This document shows, piece after piece, positions 35,401 to 44,259 of a DNA stretch of 64,000 nucleotides. The stretch is taken from the NCBI RefSeq assembly GCF_036711975.1, contig NW_027248940.1:1178001-1242000 (forward strand), given 5' to 3'. Made by a program: the position numbers and the translations under genes. The number at the start of each line of letters is the position of its first letter. The stretch's first letter is position 1. The notes beneath the pieces are model-generated. The model saw nothing but the letters and a program-made list of their open reading frames with translations. It did not search any database and was not told the origin of the DNA. This DNA is from Onthophagus taurus (Eukaryota > Arthropoda > Insecta > Coleoptera > Scarabaeidae).

Positions 35401-37320
35401 TCCGTTCTTCTCCACCCACTGCAGCAATTCTCTTCCTTCCCCATTCTGCACCTTATCCTTCGACCCTCGACCCTCTCCTCTCCCCATGTCCCCAGCCTTC
35501 CTCCCCCTTCCCCCACTCTCGCGTTGAAGTCTCCTCCCATTATTATATACCCCTCCTTCCCTTCTCCCACCATCCCTTCCCATTGATTCTTTGTCTCCTT
35601 CAAAGATCTGCTGTACACCGTGACTATTTGCACCTTTTCCCTTCCCAGCCTGATCTCCCTCTTCACCATCCCTTTTTTTCTCCACTCCGCCTCCATCTCG
35701 CTTTCCTCCGCCGCTATTATTAGTCAATAACTATAAAAAATATGCCCCACAAACTATATATATTTGTTATCAGAAGAAAATAACAAATTATTTTAGGTCA
35801 TAGCCAACTATGGTTTCCATTTAAAAAAATAAAGTTACGTCAAAAATCTCGAAAATAAAAAATGGGAAAAAAATTCTACCTACGCCACTGAATTCTTCGT
35901 AAAAAATTGCCTATATAATGTTTTATTTATAATACTCCATCTTTGATAATAAGTGAGATATTCGCGATTGTCGTTTTCGCATAATTTTCAGTTTTTGCCG
36001 ATAGGGCGAAAACAAAAGACGATAGCTGTTCGGAGTTTTCGGCATTAGCATTTTCTCGAAAAACGAGATCAAGACATGTAAGCTACTTTTTTTCTATCTC
36101 TTTTAGTTTCGGAGATAGCCTATGCGGACATCGAAATTGGAACACCCTGTATAATATACATTTTATTATAATTTTTTTTACACGATTTTCTTTTGCACGG
36201 TTTTCTAAGAAACGTATCTACCGTGTAAAAAAAGAGTTGGGTGTACTTATACATAAAATTGTTCTTACCGCTGTAGTAAATCTTTGCCCAATTGTATGAC
36301 TTATAAATAGCCCTAAGAAGTTCGCTACAATCACGAAGATACTTATTAAGTTCTTTTTCTAAAATATACCTATATATTATATTAATGTACGTAAATCAAA
36401 TTAATGATAATTCAAACCAAAGCGAATTCCGTGATAGATGCGGTTAAAGAAATTAAACCAAAAATTTTTACGGGGACTAAAAAGTTAATAAAAAAATGTT
36501 TGGTAACTTGAAACACCCTAAAACGTTAATTTCCCTTTAACAAAGACGTTAATTAATCATAGATATCATTACCTGAACATATTCTGTTGATACAAGATGA
36601 TAGGTCGCAAAATCTTGCAGTTATTTTTCTTAATTTGGGTGAAACTTGCTTTCGAAATCAGCTCGATAAGATTTTCAGTACGGGTAATTAATAATTCGAA
36701 CGAATACGCGTAAAACAACGCGCATAAAAATAATACTTTAAACATAACGCTCAAACTGTGTATTTGAAACAACATTATCAACGTAACCCCCCAATGTTTC
36801 AGCTGAAACGGGGCATAATACTCAACTATAAAGCAATGTTTAGTAGTCAAAAATTCACCACATCCTCTCGCAATCATAATGTAATAACTCAATAAATGCG
36901 CGGCAATAAATGCGGCGTAATGAATAATACTCAATAAAGTTTTCATGTTTTTCCCAAGAAAATTAGTTTTGTTTGAAACATCGCTTAATAGATTAATCAT
37001 TTTAAATAAAGCATCGCGATTCCGAAATACCTGGATGTTATAGGACATAACAAGCCCCGCCGTTGCAAGAACTTGCACGTTAAACATGCATTTAGCAACA
37101 TCCGCCTTGAAATCTGCAAAAATATTTAAACTAAAATAAAAAAAATATTTATTAATTAACACCAACCTATAATATCCAGAAATAAAGGATATATCATCCA
37201 TATCATGTTAGTAATAACCAAAATTGTTGGGTAGAGTCCTCGTAAATCTCGCGAAATGGGCCAAATTTCACATTTTGAAAAGTACTTTTCTAAGAGGTAA
37301 AACCCGAACGTTTTCGACAT
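23452..37320 (-). CDS. Odorant receptor 1 (insect 7TM_6 type)
   Basis: Six coding exons on the minus strand: 37167-37320, 36573-37113, 36418-36517, 36269-36358, 23560-23715 and 23452-23505; joined 1095 nt, 364 residues, normal for insect odorant receptors. All introns are GT-AG with matching phases. Hydrophobic segments occur throughout exons 1-4 (LYPTILVITNMIWMIYPLFL near the N-terminus). The diagnostic C-terminal region is present: GLFISHTIGQRFTTA joined to ASNIPEAIYNMNWYDADVS, then RKDVVIMLCISQKPLTVELP. These receptors form ligand-gated cation channels with the co-receptor Orco in antennal neurons (family knowledge). The upstream in-frame ATG at 37353 would add 11 residues; 37320 has the better context (AAAATG). 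The donor of exon 3 (GTTTGA) is weak. The last intron (54 bp) is in frame and stop-free, so it may be retained. Intron 4 is 12,553 bp and packed with transposons. Confidence 0.85.
25505..27284 (-). mobile_element. 5'-truncated LINE with RNase H
   Basis: Inserted into the foldback transposase. An 11-bp target-site duplication TGGATGGACAT flanks it exactly (25494-25504 and 27285-27295). The 3' end is on the left with an (ATT)n tail (about 25505-25520), preceded on the minus strand by a GC-rich hairpin-prone stretch. The 5' end is cut inside the reverse transcriptase. The body encodes the end of RT, an RNase H domain and a zinc-knuckle (see 25598-27248). Confidence 0.88.
25598..27248 (-). pseudogene. 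LINE ORF2 C-terminal half: RT end, RNase H, CCHC
   Basis: Three minus-strand segments. 26937-27248 holds GYADDLVITIRGKY (RT catalytic loop) and ETKYLGVILDSKLNW; one TAA stop separates it in frame from 26736-26930 (RPMIAYASLVWWPKTKHK); a frameshift leads into 25598-26731, 377 codons. That last part has RNase H with acidic residues D109 (WYTDASK), D143 (FQADVLAI, where Glu is usual), D169 (FTDSRAALKAI) and D221 (EKADKLAKEAA), then C-x2-C-x8-H-x4-C (C321, C324, H333, C338). RNase H plus this knuckle suggests the I/LOA/R1 branch of LINEs; the clade is not certain. Confidence 0.82.
28420..29698 (+). pseudogene. pogo/Tigger transposase
   Basis: A short N-terminal piece near 28420 (MSKQQIPKRQVTVKKNIY) is followed by 28508-29224, 238 codons with WPTGFIKRH of the DNA-binding domain, then the DDE core: FNADEPGLFWKKMP (D80), LLLVDNAPSH (D195) and LIQPFDQGIIAIFK (D222). 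By my count 26 residues separate the last two Asp; a short deletion in the PPNTTS-type stretch could explain the low number. A frameshift at about 29221 leads to 29221-29541 (TLNACWKKILPACVKS), and another to a final segment ending VAGYHQ at about 29697. Most of the N-terminal helix-turn-helix is lost. It is the only coding part that matches the pogo ends at 23743 and 36243. Confidence 0.85.
29700..30316 (+). pseudogene. Coiled-coil plus SGNH-hydrolase-like fragment
   Basis: Reads a heptad-like coiled coil (KIKFLEDKINRLSVQLSKSV, about 29703-29765), then in 29823-30140 RRPRILVLGDSHVRNVSEIL, the GDSH catalytic-serine block of SGNH hydrolases, and in a later frame RHGLHMTSQGKRNLF (about 30240-30290), resembling the C-terminal D-x-x-H block region. 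Frameshifts and stops interrupt it. Esterase-type ORF1 proteins of CR1-like LINEs combine a coiled coil with such a domain, so a LINE ORF1 origin is likely, but other transposons carry GDSH domains too. Confidence 0.5.
30440..31405 (+). pseudogene. hAT transposase, ZBED5-like
   Basis: 30470-30560 encodes a BED zinc finger (PLCVICFENLTNESMQ, then NLKRHFDQ). After a frameshift the open segment 30631-31374 gives SRYYALQVDESSDTTNFANL, KCVGISTDGAKSMVG and CCIHREALATRKMP, matching the catalytic and CxxH regions of the ZBED5/SCAND3-type hAT family. A final frameshift gives LLFRTDVLRN at about 31350-31385. The C-terminal dimerisation region is absent, so it is a fossil. The terminal repeats were not located. 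Confidence 0.75.
31406..31613 (+). other. Unassigned protein-like fragment
   Basis: Between the hAT remnant and foldback 2, a plus-strand frame reads LNPTVVLDISTVDADDSAFG and RARLLSSSDEDYLRR and ends at a stop near 31608. The acidic serine-rich style looks like the tail of a transposase or of another element protein. I do not recognise it. Confidence 0.3.
32189..32632. mobile_element. Small hairpin MITE nested in foldback 2
   Basis: Ends are inverted repeats of about 38 bp with few mismatches: GGGAAACATTGGGTACGTTC at the left and the complement of GGAAACAATGGGCACGTTC at the right, continuing through CAGCAGGTGTCAACAG. It interrupts the minus-strand transposase remnant directly after the NFGNN codons. 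No coding content. Confidence 0.65.
32637..32790 (-). pseudogene. Tc1/mariner transposase fragment
   Basis: The minus strand reads SQMIYFQYDGAPAHNARVV followed by SEFLNTTTNFGNN, the second catalytic Asp block of the same DDE family as 25136-27744. It ends at the MITE 32189-32632. This links foldback 2 to a Tc1/mariner origin, matching its TA target duplication. Confidence 0.7.
33085..35727 (-). CDS. LINE reverse transcriptase, 880-codon open frame, 5' truncated
   Basis: Long uninterrupted minus-strand frame. Residues about 97-141 are the end of an AP endonuclease (LLQWVEKNGWEIL, GASVIDYVVV); RT follows with GFRKGRGAIDNVYILKHL, ALFIDLKAAFDKVNR, GLRQGCPLSPALF and YADD at 498-501; the C-terminus has C812-x2-C815-x8-H824-x4-C829 (CRLCGGEWESLEHLLREC). 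Upstream endonuclease sequence survives in another frame (35388-35696, GGDFNARVGEGGG), and the part between SVE and RTEEY lacks the usual SDH block, so there is a frameshift and a deletion. The 3' tail is (TGTAT)n at about 33085-33110. GC content is far above the surroundings and the coding strand is extremely purine-rich (Glu/Gly/Arg/Lys-rich protein). Clade not assigned. Confidence 0.85.
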   Translation of the reverse strand: MTNNSGGGKRDGGGVEKKRDGEEGDQAGKGKGANSHGVQQIFEGDKESMGRDGGRREGGVYNNGRRLQRESGGRGRKAGDMGRGEGRGSKDKVQNGEGRELLQWVEKNGWEILNGNKEEGEEGEYTYAGARGASVIDYVVVDQEMWDRVESFRVGESVERTEEYREALRGYKEICKRKKKELREREAEEIRGVRQEGEVWKYINKIRKVREEITSEIQMTEWRDYFKGLLEGEEEKRVEEVDTGGRRGEEMAGEQMEAALGGLKRGKAPGEDGVQNEAWLEATGEVRGKLLEALNKVWEGEGFPIGWRTAIISPLYKKGVKGVVESYRGISLMDSAYKIYAKVLLQRLEEEIEEKGILPDGQAGFRKGRGAIDNVYILKHLVDKELEGKGGKLYALFIDLKAAFDKVNRGKLWEEMRRRGITGGTINRVREIYAETIARVKVGDELTDRFWTTRGLRQGCPLSPALFAWYTADMEDRLTGGQMGGVVVGRRKVHSLAYADDLVVVAREAKEMKAMMRSLESYFRGKALEVNVGKTKVMKFCKGGRRKSEDWRWEGKEIEEVREYTYLGYRFREDNKEGAHVRAMAKKANKVMGQVWGWGERLFGRDMGKRKMIFECLIRSVMMYGAELWGWKEQGLLEGVQARYWRWVLGLAKETPEYIVREEVKVDKLRVEAGKRAVRFEEKVEGRSQCKILGECWKEIKAGKGGYGQRGREEYFRRVGYSVKAVDDRRREGIEMWKELESRDRDVQRQERRGQIRESRYNPKYEEIITEGLPKYLSVEGDEEGKRMMARFRCGNEERANRYWMRHEERGCRLCGGEWESLEHLLRECDELREEVIGWKQVLGEGAEGREWMREVVATRQRREMRGGDGEGNKMYCIVL

Positions 37321-37353
37321 TTTAATTCTTTGCTGGGCGAAACGTATATGCAT

Positions 37354-37965
37354 TAAATCAAAAGTGGTTAAGAAAATTTCGTTGTAAATGCAACAAAGTT
37401 AATAGTTTTCTTGGTAATGGATTTAATGGTAATGGTGTTCCTTGTAATTACTTTGGTTTAATGTTTCCATAATCCATTAAGTCTTGCATTATAAAAAATT
37501 ATCCACTTCATAATTGTGGGAGTTAAGAAATAATTCTTCGGTCAAGTTATAACTTAAATCTTCCTCTTTCAGGAAATATTAAACTAAAGATGCGTTTTTT
37601 GAGGTTTTAGGAAAATCCCAAAAAAATGATCAAATTTAAAAAATCGAGGAGGTTTTATTTTTGATATTAATAAAATGGCTTTTATATCAAATTAAAGTTT
37701 AAACCTTCCTCTTTAAGAAAATATATTGTTTCAATTTGAATCAATTCCAAAATGATGATTTTTTAAAAATCGCCCATCTCATAATTGTCGGTAAAGATAG
37801 TACAAAAAAATCAATTGAACAAAGAAAAGTAGACAGAGTAATAATACTAATAAATAATTAATGGAGTTAAAGAGGGCCAAATCAATTAAAGAAAACTGTT
37901 TTTCATTGGCCCTCGAAAGTGATTTTTTTAATTAAAAAAAAATTGAAAATTCAAATTTTTTAATT
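37354..37965. other. Odorant receptor 1 upstream region
   Basis: About 600 bp between the first exon of receptor 1 and the second satellite E array; any promoter must lie here. Two diverged repeats of a phrase like AACTTAAATCTTCCTCTTT (near 37550 and 37700) recall the conserved segment of satellite C. No definite TATA box is assigned. Confidence 0.4.
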
Positions 37966-37969
37966 GGTG

Positions 37970-40900
37970 TTGAAGTTAAATTGATAAAAATTTTATTTGT
38001 GGTATCGTATCTCAAAAACGAATTGAGATATTAATATGAAATAAAAAGCATTTTGAAGCAAATTTAATTAATATTTAATGTGATGAGTATCATTATTTTG
38101 TTTCTACAAATTTAAACGTGTTGACTTTATTAGTGCATCTCTACGAATCAATGTAAGGGTTATTTCTATAGTAATTTAAAAAAAGGTATATTTCAAAAAA
38201 TAAATGAGATATCAAGTTGAAATAAACACCATTTTATCACAAATTTAATGTAGTTTCAGCGCACAAAAGATAATTTCTCCGTTCCTATAATTTTAGGTGG
38301 TACGATTTTTTTAATGCAACCATGCGGGCGTTGAAGTTAAATGATAAAAATTTTATTTGTGGTATCGTACCTCAAAAACGAGTTGTGATATTAATATGAA
38401 ATAAAAAGCATTTCGAAGCAAATTTAATCAATATTTATTGTGATAAATATCATTATTTTGTTTTTACAAATTTAGACGTGATCATTTTTTTTGTGCGTCT
38501 CTACGAATCAATGAAAGGGTTATTTATATAATAATTTTAAAGGAAGCATATCTCAAAAAGTAAATGAGATATCAAGTTGGAATAAACACCATGTTATCAC
38601 AAATTTAATGCAGTTTCAGCGCACAGAAAATAATTTCTTCGCTCCTATAATTTTAGGTGGTACGATTTCTTTAATTCAACCATGCGGGTGTTGAGGTTAA
38701 ATTGATAAAAATTTTATTTGTGGTATCGTATCTCAAGAACGAGTTGAGATATTTATATGAAGTAAAAAGCATTTTGAAGCAAATTTAATCAATACTTATA
38801 ATGATAAATATCATTGTTTTGTTTTTACAAATTTAGACGTGATCATTTTGTTTAGTGCGTCTTTACGAATCAATGTAAGGGTTATTTATATAGTAATTTT
38901 AATAAAAGCATATCTCAAAAAGTAAATGAGATATCAAGTTGAAATAAACACCATTTTATCACAAATTTAATGTAGTTTCAACGTACAAAAAAAATTTTTT
39001 TCGTTCTCATAATTGTGGGTGATACGATTTTTTTAATTCAACCATGCGAGTGTTGAGGTTAAATTGATGAAAATTTTATTTGTGGTATCGTATCTCAAAA
39101 ACGAGTTGAGATATTAATATGAAATAAAAAGCATTTTGAAGCAAATGTAATCAATATTTATTGTGATGAATATCATTATTTTGTTTTTACAAATTTAGGC
39201 GTGATCATTTTTTTTAGTACGTCTCTACGAATCAATTTAAGGGTTATTTATATAGTAATTTTAATAAAGGAATATCTCAAAAAGTAAATGAGATATCAAG
39301 TTGGAATAAACACCTTTTTATCACAAATTTAATGTAGTTTCAACGCTCAAAAAAATAATTTCTTCGTTCCCATAATTTTAGGTGGTACGATTTTTTTAAT
39401 TCAACCATGCGAGTGTTGAGGTTAAATTGATAAAAATTTTATTTGTGATATGTGATATCGTATCTCAAGAACGAGTTGAGATATTAATATGAAATAAAAC
39501 GCATTTTGAAGCAAATTTAATCAATACTTATTATAATAAATATCATTATTTTGTTTTTACAAATTTAGACGTGATCATTTTTTTAGTGCGTCTTTACGAG
39601 TCAATGTAAGGGTTATTTATATAGTCATTTTAATAAAAGCATATCTCAAAAAGTAAATGAGATATCAAGTTGAAATACACACCATTTTATCACAAATTTA
39701 ATGTAGTTTCAGCGCACAAAAAATAATTTCTTCATTCCCGTAATTGTGGGTGATACGATTTTTTTAATTCAATCATGCGGATGTTGAGGTTAAGTTGATA
39801 AAAATTTTATTTGTGGTATCGTATCTCAAAAACGAATTGAGATATTAATATGAAATAAAAAGCATTTTGAAGCAAATTTAATCAATATTTATTGTGATGA
39901 ATATCATTATTTTGTTTTTACAAATTTAGGTGTGATCATTTTTTTTAGTGCGTCTCTACGAATCAATGTAAGGGTTATTTATATAGTAATTTTAATAAAA
40001 GGATATCTCAAAAAGTAAATGAGATATCAAGTTGGAATAAACACCATTTTATCACAAATTTAATGTAGTTTCAACGTAAAAAAAATAATTTCTTCATTCC
40101 CGTAATTGTGGGTGATACGATTTTTTTAATTCAATCATGCGGGTGTTGAGGTTAAGTTGATAAAAATTTTATTTGTGGTATCGTATCTCAAAAACGAGTT
40201 GAGATATTAATATGAAATAAAAAGCATTTTGAAGCAAATTTAATCAATATTTATTGTGATGAATATCATTATTTTGTTTTTACAAATTTAGGCGTGATCA
40301 TTTTTTTAGTGCGTCTCTACGAATCAATGCAAGGGTTATTTATATAGTTATTTTAAAAAAAGGATATCTCAAAAAGTAAATGAGATATCAAGTTGGAATA
40401 AACACCATTTTATCACAAATTTAATGTAGTTTCAACGTAAAAAAAATAATTTCTTCATTCCCGTAATTGTGGATGATACGATTTTTTTAATTCAACCATG
40501 CGGGTGTTGAGGTTAAATTGATAAAAATTTTATTTGTGGTATCGTATCTCAAAAACGAGTTGTGATATTAATATAAAATAAAAAGCATTTCGAAGCAAAT
40601 TTAATCAATATTTATTGTGATAAATATCATTATTTTGTTTTTACAAATTTAGACGTGATCATTTTGTTTAGTGCATCTCTACGAATCAATGTAAGGGTTA
40701 TTTATATAGTAATTTAAAAAAAAGCATATCTCAAAAAGTAAATGAGATATCAAGTTGAAATAAACATCATTTCATCACAAATTTAATGTAGTTTCAACGT
40801 ACAAAAAATAATTTCTTCGTTCCCATAATTGTGGGTGATACGATTTTTTTTAATTTAACCATGCGGGCGTTGAAGTTAAATTGATAAAAATTTTATTTGT

Positions 40901-42990
40901 AGTATCGTATCTCAAAAACGAATTGAGATATTAATATGAAATAAAAAGCATTTTGAAGCAAATTTAAGCAATACTTATTGTGATAAATATCATTATTTTG
41001 TTTTTACAAATTTAGGCGTGATCATTTTTTTTAGTGCGTTACTACGAATCAATGTAAGGGTTATTTATATAGTAATTTTAATAAAGGAATATCTCAAAAA
41101 GTAAATGAGATATCAAGTTGGAATAAACACCATTTTATCACAAATTTAATGTAGTTTCAACGCTCAAAAAATAATTTCTTCATTCCCGTAATTGTGGGTG
41201 ATACGATTTTTTTAATTCAACCATGCGGGCGTTGAAGTTAAATTGATAAAAATTTTATTTGTGATATGTGATATCGTATCTCAAGAACGAGTTGAGATAT
41301 TAATATGAAATAAAAAGCATTTCGAAGCAAATTTAATCAATATTTATTGTGATGAATATCATTATTTTGTTTTTACAAATTTAGGCGTGATCATTTTTTT
41401 TAATGCGTCTCTACGAATCAATGCAAGGGTTATTTATATAGTTATTTTAAAAAAAGGTATATCTCAAAAAGTAAATGAGATATCAAGTTGAAATAAACAC
41501 CATTTTATCACAAATTTATTGCAGTTTTAACGCACAAAAAATAATTTCTTCGTTCCCATAATTGTGGGTGATACGATTTTTTTAATTTAACCATGCGGGT
41601 CTTGAAGTTAAAGAGATAAAAATTTTATTTGTGGTATCGTATCTCAAAAACGAGTTGAGATATTAATATGAAATAAAAAGCATTTCGAAGCAAATTTAAT
41701 CAATATTTATTGTGATGGATATCATTATTTTGTTTTCACAAATTTAGGCGTGATCATTTTTTTAGTGCGTCTCTACGAATCAATGTAAGGGTTATTTATA
41801 TAATAATTTTAATAAAAGCATATCTCAAAAGTAAATGAGATATCAAGTTGGAATAAACACCATTTTATCACAAATTTAATGTAGTTTCAACCTACAAAAA
41901 ATAATTTCTTCATTCCCGTAATTGTGGGTGATTCGATTTTTTTAATTTAACCATGCGGGTGTTGAGGTTAAATTGATAAAAATTTTATTTATGGTATCGT
42001 ATCTCAAAAGCGAGTTGAGATATTAATATGAAATAAAAAGCATTTTGAAGCAAATTTAATCAATACTTATTGTGATAAATATCATTATTTTGTTTTTACA
42101 AATTTAGACGTGATCTTTTTTTTTGTACGTCTCTACGGATCAATGAAAGGGTTATTTATATAATAATTTTTAAAAAAGCATATCTCAAAAAGTAAATGAG
42201 ATATCAAGTTGAAATAAACACCATTTTATCACAAATTTAATGTAGTTTCAACCTACAAAAGATAATTTCTTCGCTCCCATGATTGTGGGTGATACGATTT
42301 TTTTAATTTAACCATGCGGGCGTTGAAGTTAAATTGATAAAAATTTTATTTGTGGTATCGTATCTCAAAAACAAGTTGAGATATTAATATGAAATAAAAA
42401 GCATGTTGAAGCAAATTTAATCAATATTTATTGTGATCAATATTATTATTTTGTTTTGACAAATTTAGACGTGATGATTTTGTTTAGTGCATCTCTACGA
42501 ATCAATGTAAGGGTTATTTATACAGTAATTTTAAAAAAAGCATATCTCAAAAATTAAATGAGATATCAAGTTGGAATAAACACCATTTTATCACAAATTT
42601 AATGTAGTTTCAACGTACAAAAAATAATTTCTTCGTTCCTCTAATTGTGGGTAATACGATTTTTTTAATTTAACCATGTGGGTGTTGAAGTTAAATTGAT
42701 AAAAATATTATTTGCGGTATCGTATCTCAAAAACAAATTGAGATGTTAATATGATATAAAAAGCATTTTGAAGCAAATTTAATCAATATTTATTGTGATG
42801 AGTATCATTATTTTGTTTCCACAAATTTAAACGTGTTGATTTTATTAGTGCATCTCTACGAATCAAATTTACATAGTAATTTAAAAAAAAGCATAATTTA
42901 AAAAGTAAATGAGATATCAAGTTGAAATAAACACCATTTTATTACAAATTTAATGCAGTTTGAATGCACAAAGAATAATTTCATCGCTTA
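37970..42990. repeat. Satellite E, second array, 362-bp period
   Basis: About 14 copies in the same orientation as 20430-23430; period landmarks at 37981, about 38340, 38702 and 39064. The two-half structure with the TATCTCA...TGAGATA dyads is retained. Local variants such as a TGTGATATGTGATATCG duplication (39445, 41260) mark related copies. The outermost copies (37970-38200, 42700-42990) are the most diverged. Confidence 0.93.
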
Positions 42991-43324
42991 ATTTTTTATT
43001 GATTAAATTATCCATTAGCAACCTTTGTTTAAGTCAATTTAAATAAAAACAAATTTTCCCTCTTTCTTGCTTTTTTATTTTATTGTATTTCTATATCGAT
43101 TTCGAAGAAACAATCCTCATCTTCAGTAGAATTGTCAAAAAATATTAAACATTAAATCCAACATATCATCCAAAGTAAAACTTCAACAACTTTAATCCAA
43201 ATTTGAAACTTTTTCCTTTTATATAATTGAATAAATACAATAGAATATCAAAAAATCATACATTTTAATATTTATCGTTATGATATAGAGCTGAGTTTTC
43301 TCCAACGTTGTTTCGACTTTATAT

Positions 43325-43470
43325 TTATTTCTGCTACGCTTTAAATTAGCAAAAGTCTTTCATTTCGAACGGTTTAGTCGTAATCTATAATTTAGTAAAC
43401 CGTTTCTATGATTTGCAAAAAAATCTATATCAGGAAATTAATAATTGAAGATAATTGAATTAGTGTATTC
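43325..43470 (+). repeat. Dispersed repeat, partner of 19855-20000
   Basis: Same strand as the copy at 19855-20000; shares AAAGTCTTTCATTTCGAACG and ATAATTGAAGATAATTGAAT. It lies about 350 bp beyond the end of the second satellite E array. Confidence 0.7.
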
Positions 43471-44172
43471 TGTAATAAAAATGGGGGATTGCCATTTGAA
43501 ATATGTATTAAAATTTCTCCTAAAAGAATCTTATTACAAAACTTGCTAGTTTGGAATATTCCAAAAAAAAGAATAAATTAAAAAAATCATATCAACCTTG
43601 TTTTGAGGAATTACGAAACGATTTATGTCTCAAATTAAAGCTAAAAGACTATATTTTGGGATAAGATGTAAAAATAATATGATTTCTTATAACAAATTCT
43701 TAAAAAAAAACAATTATAAGAGAACCTATTAATTTGGGTGAAGTCAAAATAGAATAGAATTAAAAAATTCATATTAATCGCATAGTGGAGAATTATGAAA
43801 CGATTTATACCGTAAATTAAAGCTAAAAGACTCTATTTTTGGATTAGTTATAAAAATAATACGGTTTGTTATAAAAAGTTTTTCAAAAAATAATTTATAA
43901 GAGAAGTTATGTCAAAATAGGGAAGAATTAAAAAAAATGATGATTTTATGATTTAAATAATTAATTTAAAACATCATTTTATGCAAGCATTATTTAAAGA
44001 AAATTTTTAGTTATCCACGTGTGATGGAAATATTTATAACTAATAATAATTGATGAATTGCTGACCCTTCCCATTGAAAGTTTAAACAGTACTCAGTGTT
44101 TATCCATGTCTCATTTCCACCTGGCAAACCTTAATCCTATAATTTGCAGAAAAAAATCAATATTACAACTAG

Positions 44173-44178
44173 TATATA
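44173..44178 (+). promoter_or_regulatory. Possible TATA box of odorant receptor 2
   Basis: TATATA in AGTATATAACAT, about 85 bp upstream of the start codon at 44260, with an initiator-like TCAATG about 25 bp downstream. In such AT-rich DNA this is only a weak assignment. Confidence 0.3.
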
Positions 44179-44259
44179 ACATATCTCAATGCGCATAACT
44201 TTTTAGTTTTATTGATACCACAACCCTTATTATTGTTGAAATCATATTTCGTGCTTAAA

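Larger units (their letters stand above)
31616..36149. mobile_element. CAGGGTGT foldback element 2
   Basis: Starts CAGGGTGTCCCAATTTCGAT at 31616 and ends with the complement at 36149, flanked by TA (31614-31615, 36150-36151). The inverted arms are about 420 bp (31616 to about 32035 and about 35735 to 36149). The interior holds a transposase remnant with the DGAPAH motif (32637-32790, minus), a small hairpin MITE (32189-32632) and a 2.65-kb LINE fragment (33085-35727, minus). An AT-rich palindromic patch around 32880-33000 is made of repeated AAATACTT/AAGTATTT. Confidence 0.87.
23743..36243. mobile_element. pogo/Tigger element, heavily nested
   Basis: Terminal inverted repeats of about 24 bp share ACTCTTTTTTTACACGGT at the left end (from 23743) and its complement at the right end (to 36243); both ends are flanked by TA (23741-23742, 36244-36245), the target duplication of pogo/Tc1 elements. 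Further ACACGG sub-repeats lie inside each end. Pieces that belong to it: 23743-24198, 28369 to about 29700 (transposase) and 36152-36243. The remainder was inserted later: foldback 24201-28366, a coiled-coil/SGNH and hAT stretch (about 29700-31613), and foldback 31616-36149. It lies in intron 4 of odorant receptor 1. Confidence 0.8.
42991..44259. other. Odorant receptor 2 upstream region with old repeats
   Basis: Non-coding. 43325-43470 is the partner of the dispersed repeat at 19855-20000. 43600-43930 holds two diverged copies of a monomer of about 180 bp (CGATTTAT...CAAATTAAAGCTAAAAGACT) that resembles the core of satellites B and C. The last 220 bp are unique and should carry the promoter. 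Confidence 0.55.

Noticed and set aside
33019..35723. Many plus-strand open frames rich in Pro, Leu and Ser
   Set aside because: They are antisense shadows of the purine-rich LINE frame; the minus-strand reading has clear reverse transcriptase motifs.
36569..37353. A truncated receptor pseudogene ending after exon 2
   Set aside because: Further exons with correct phases were found at 36418-36517, 36269-36358, 23560-23715 and 23452-23505.
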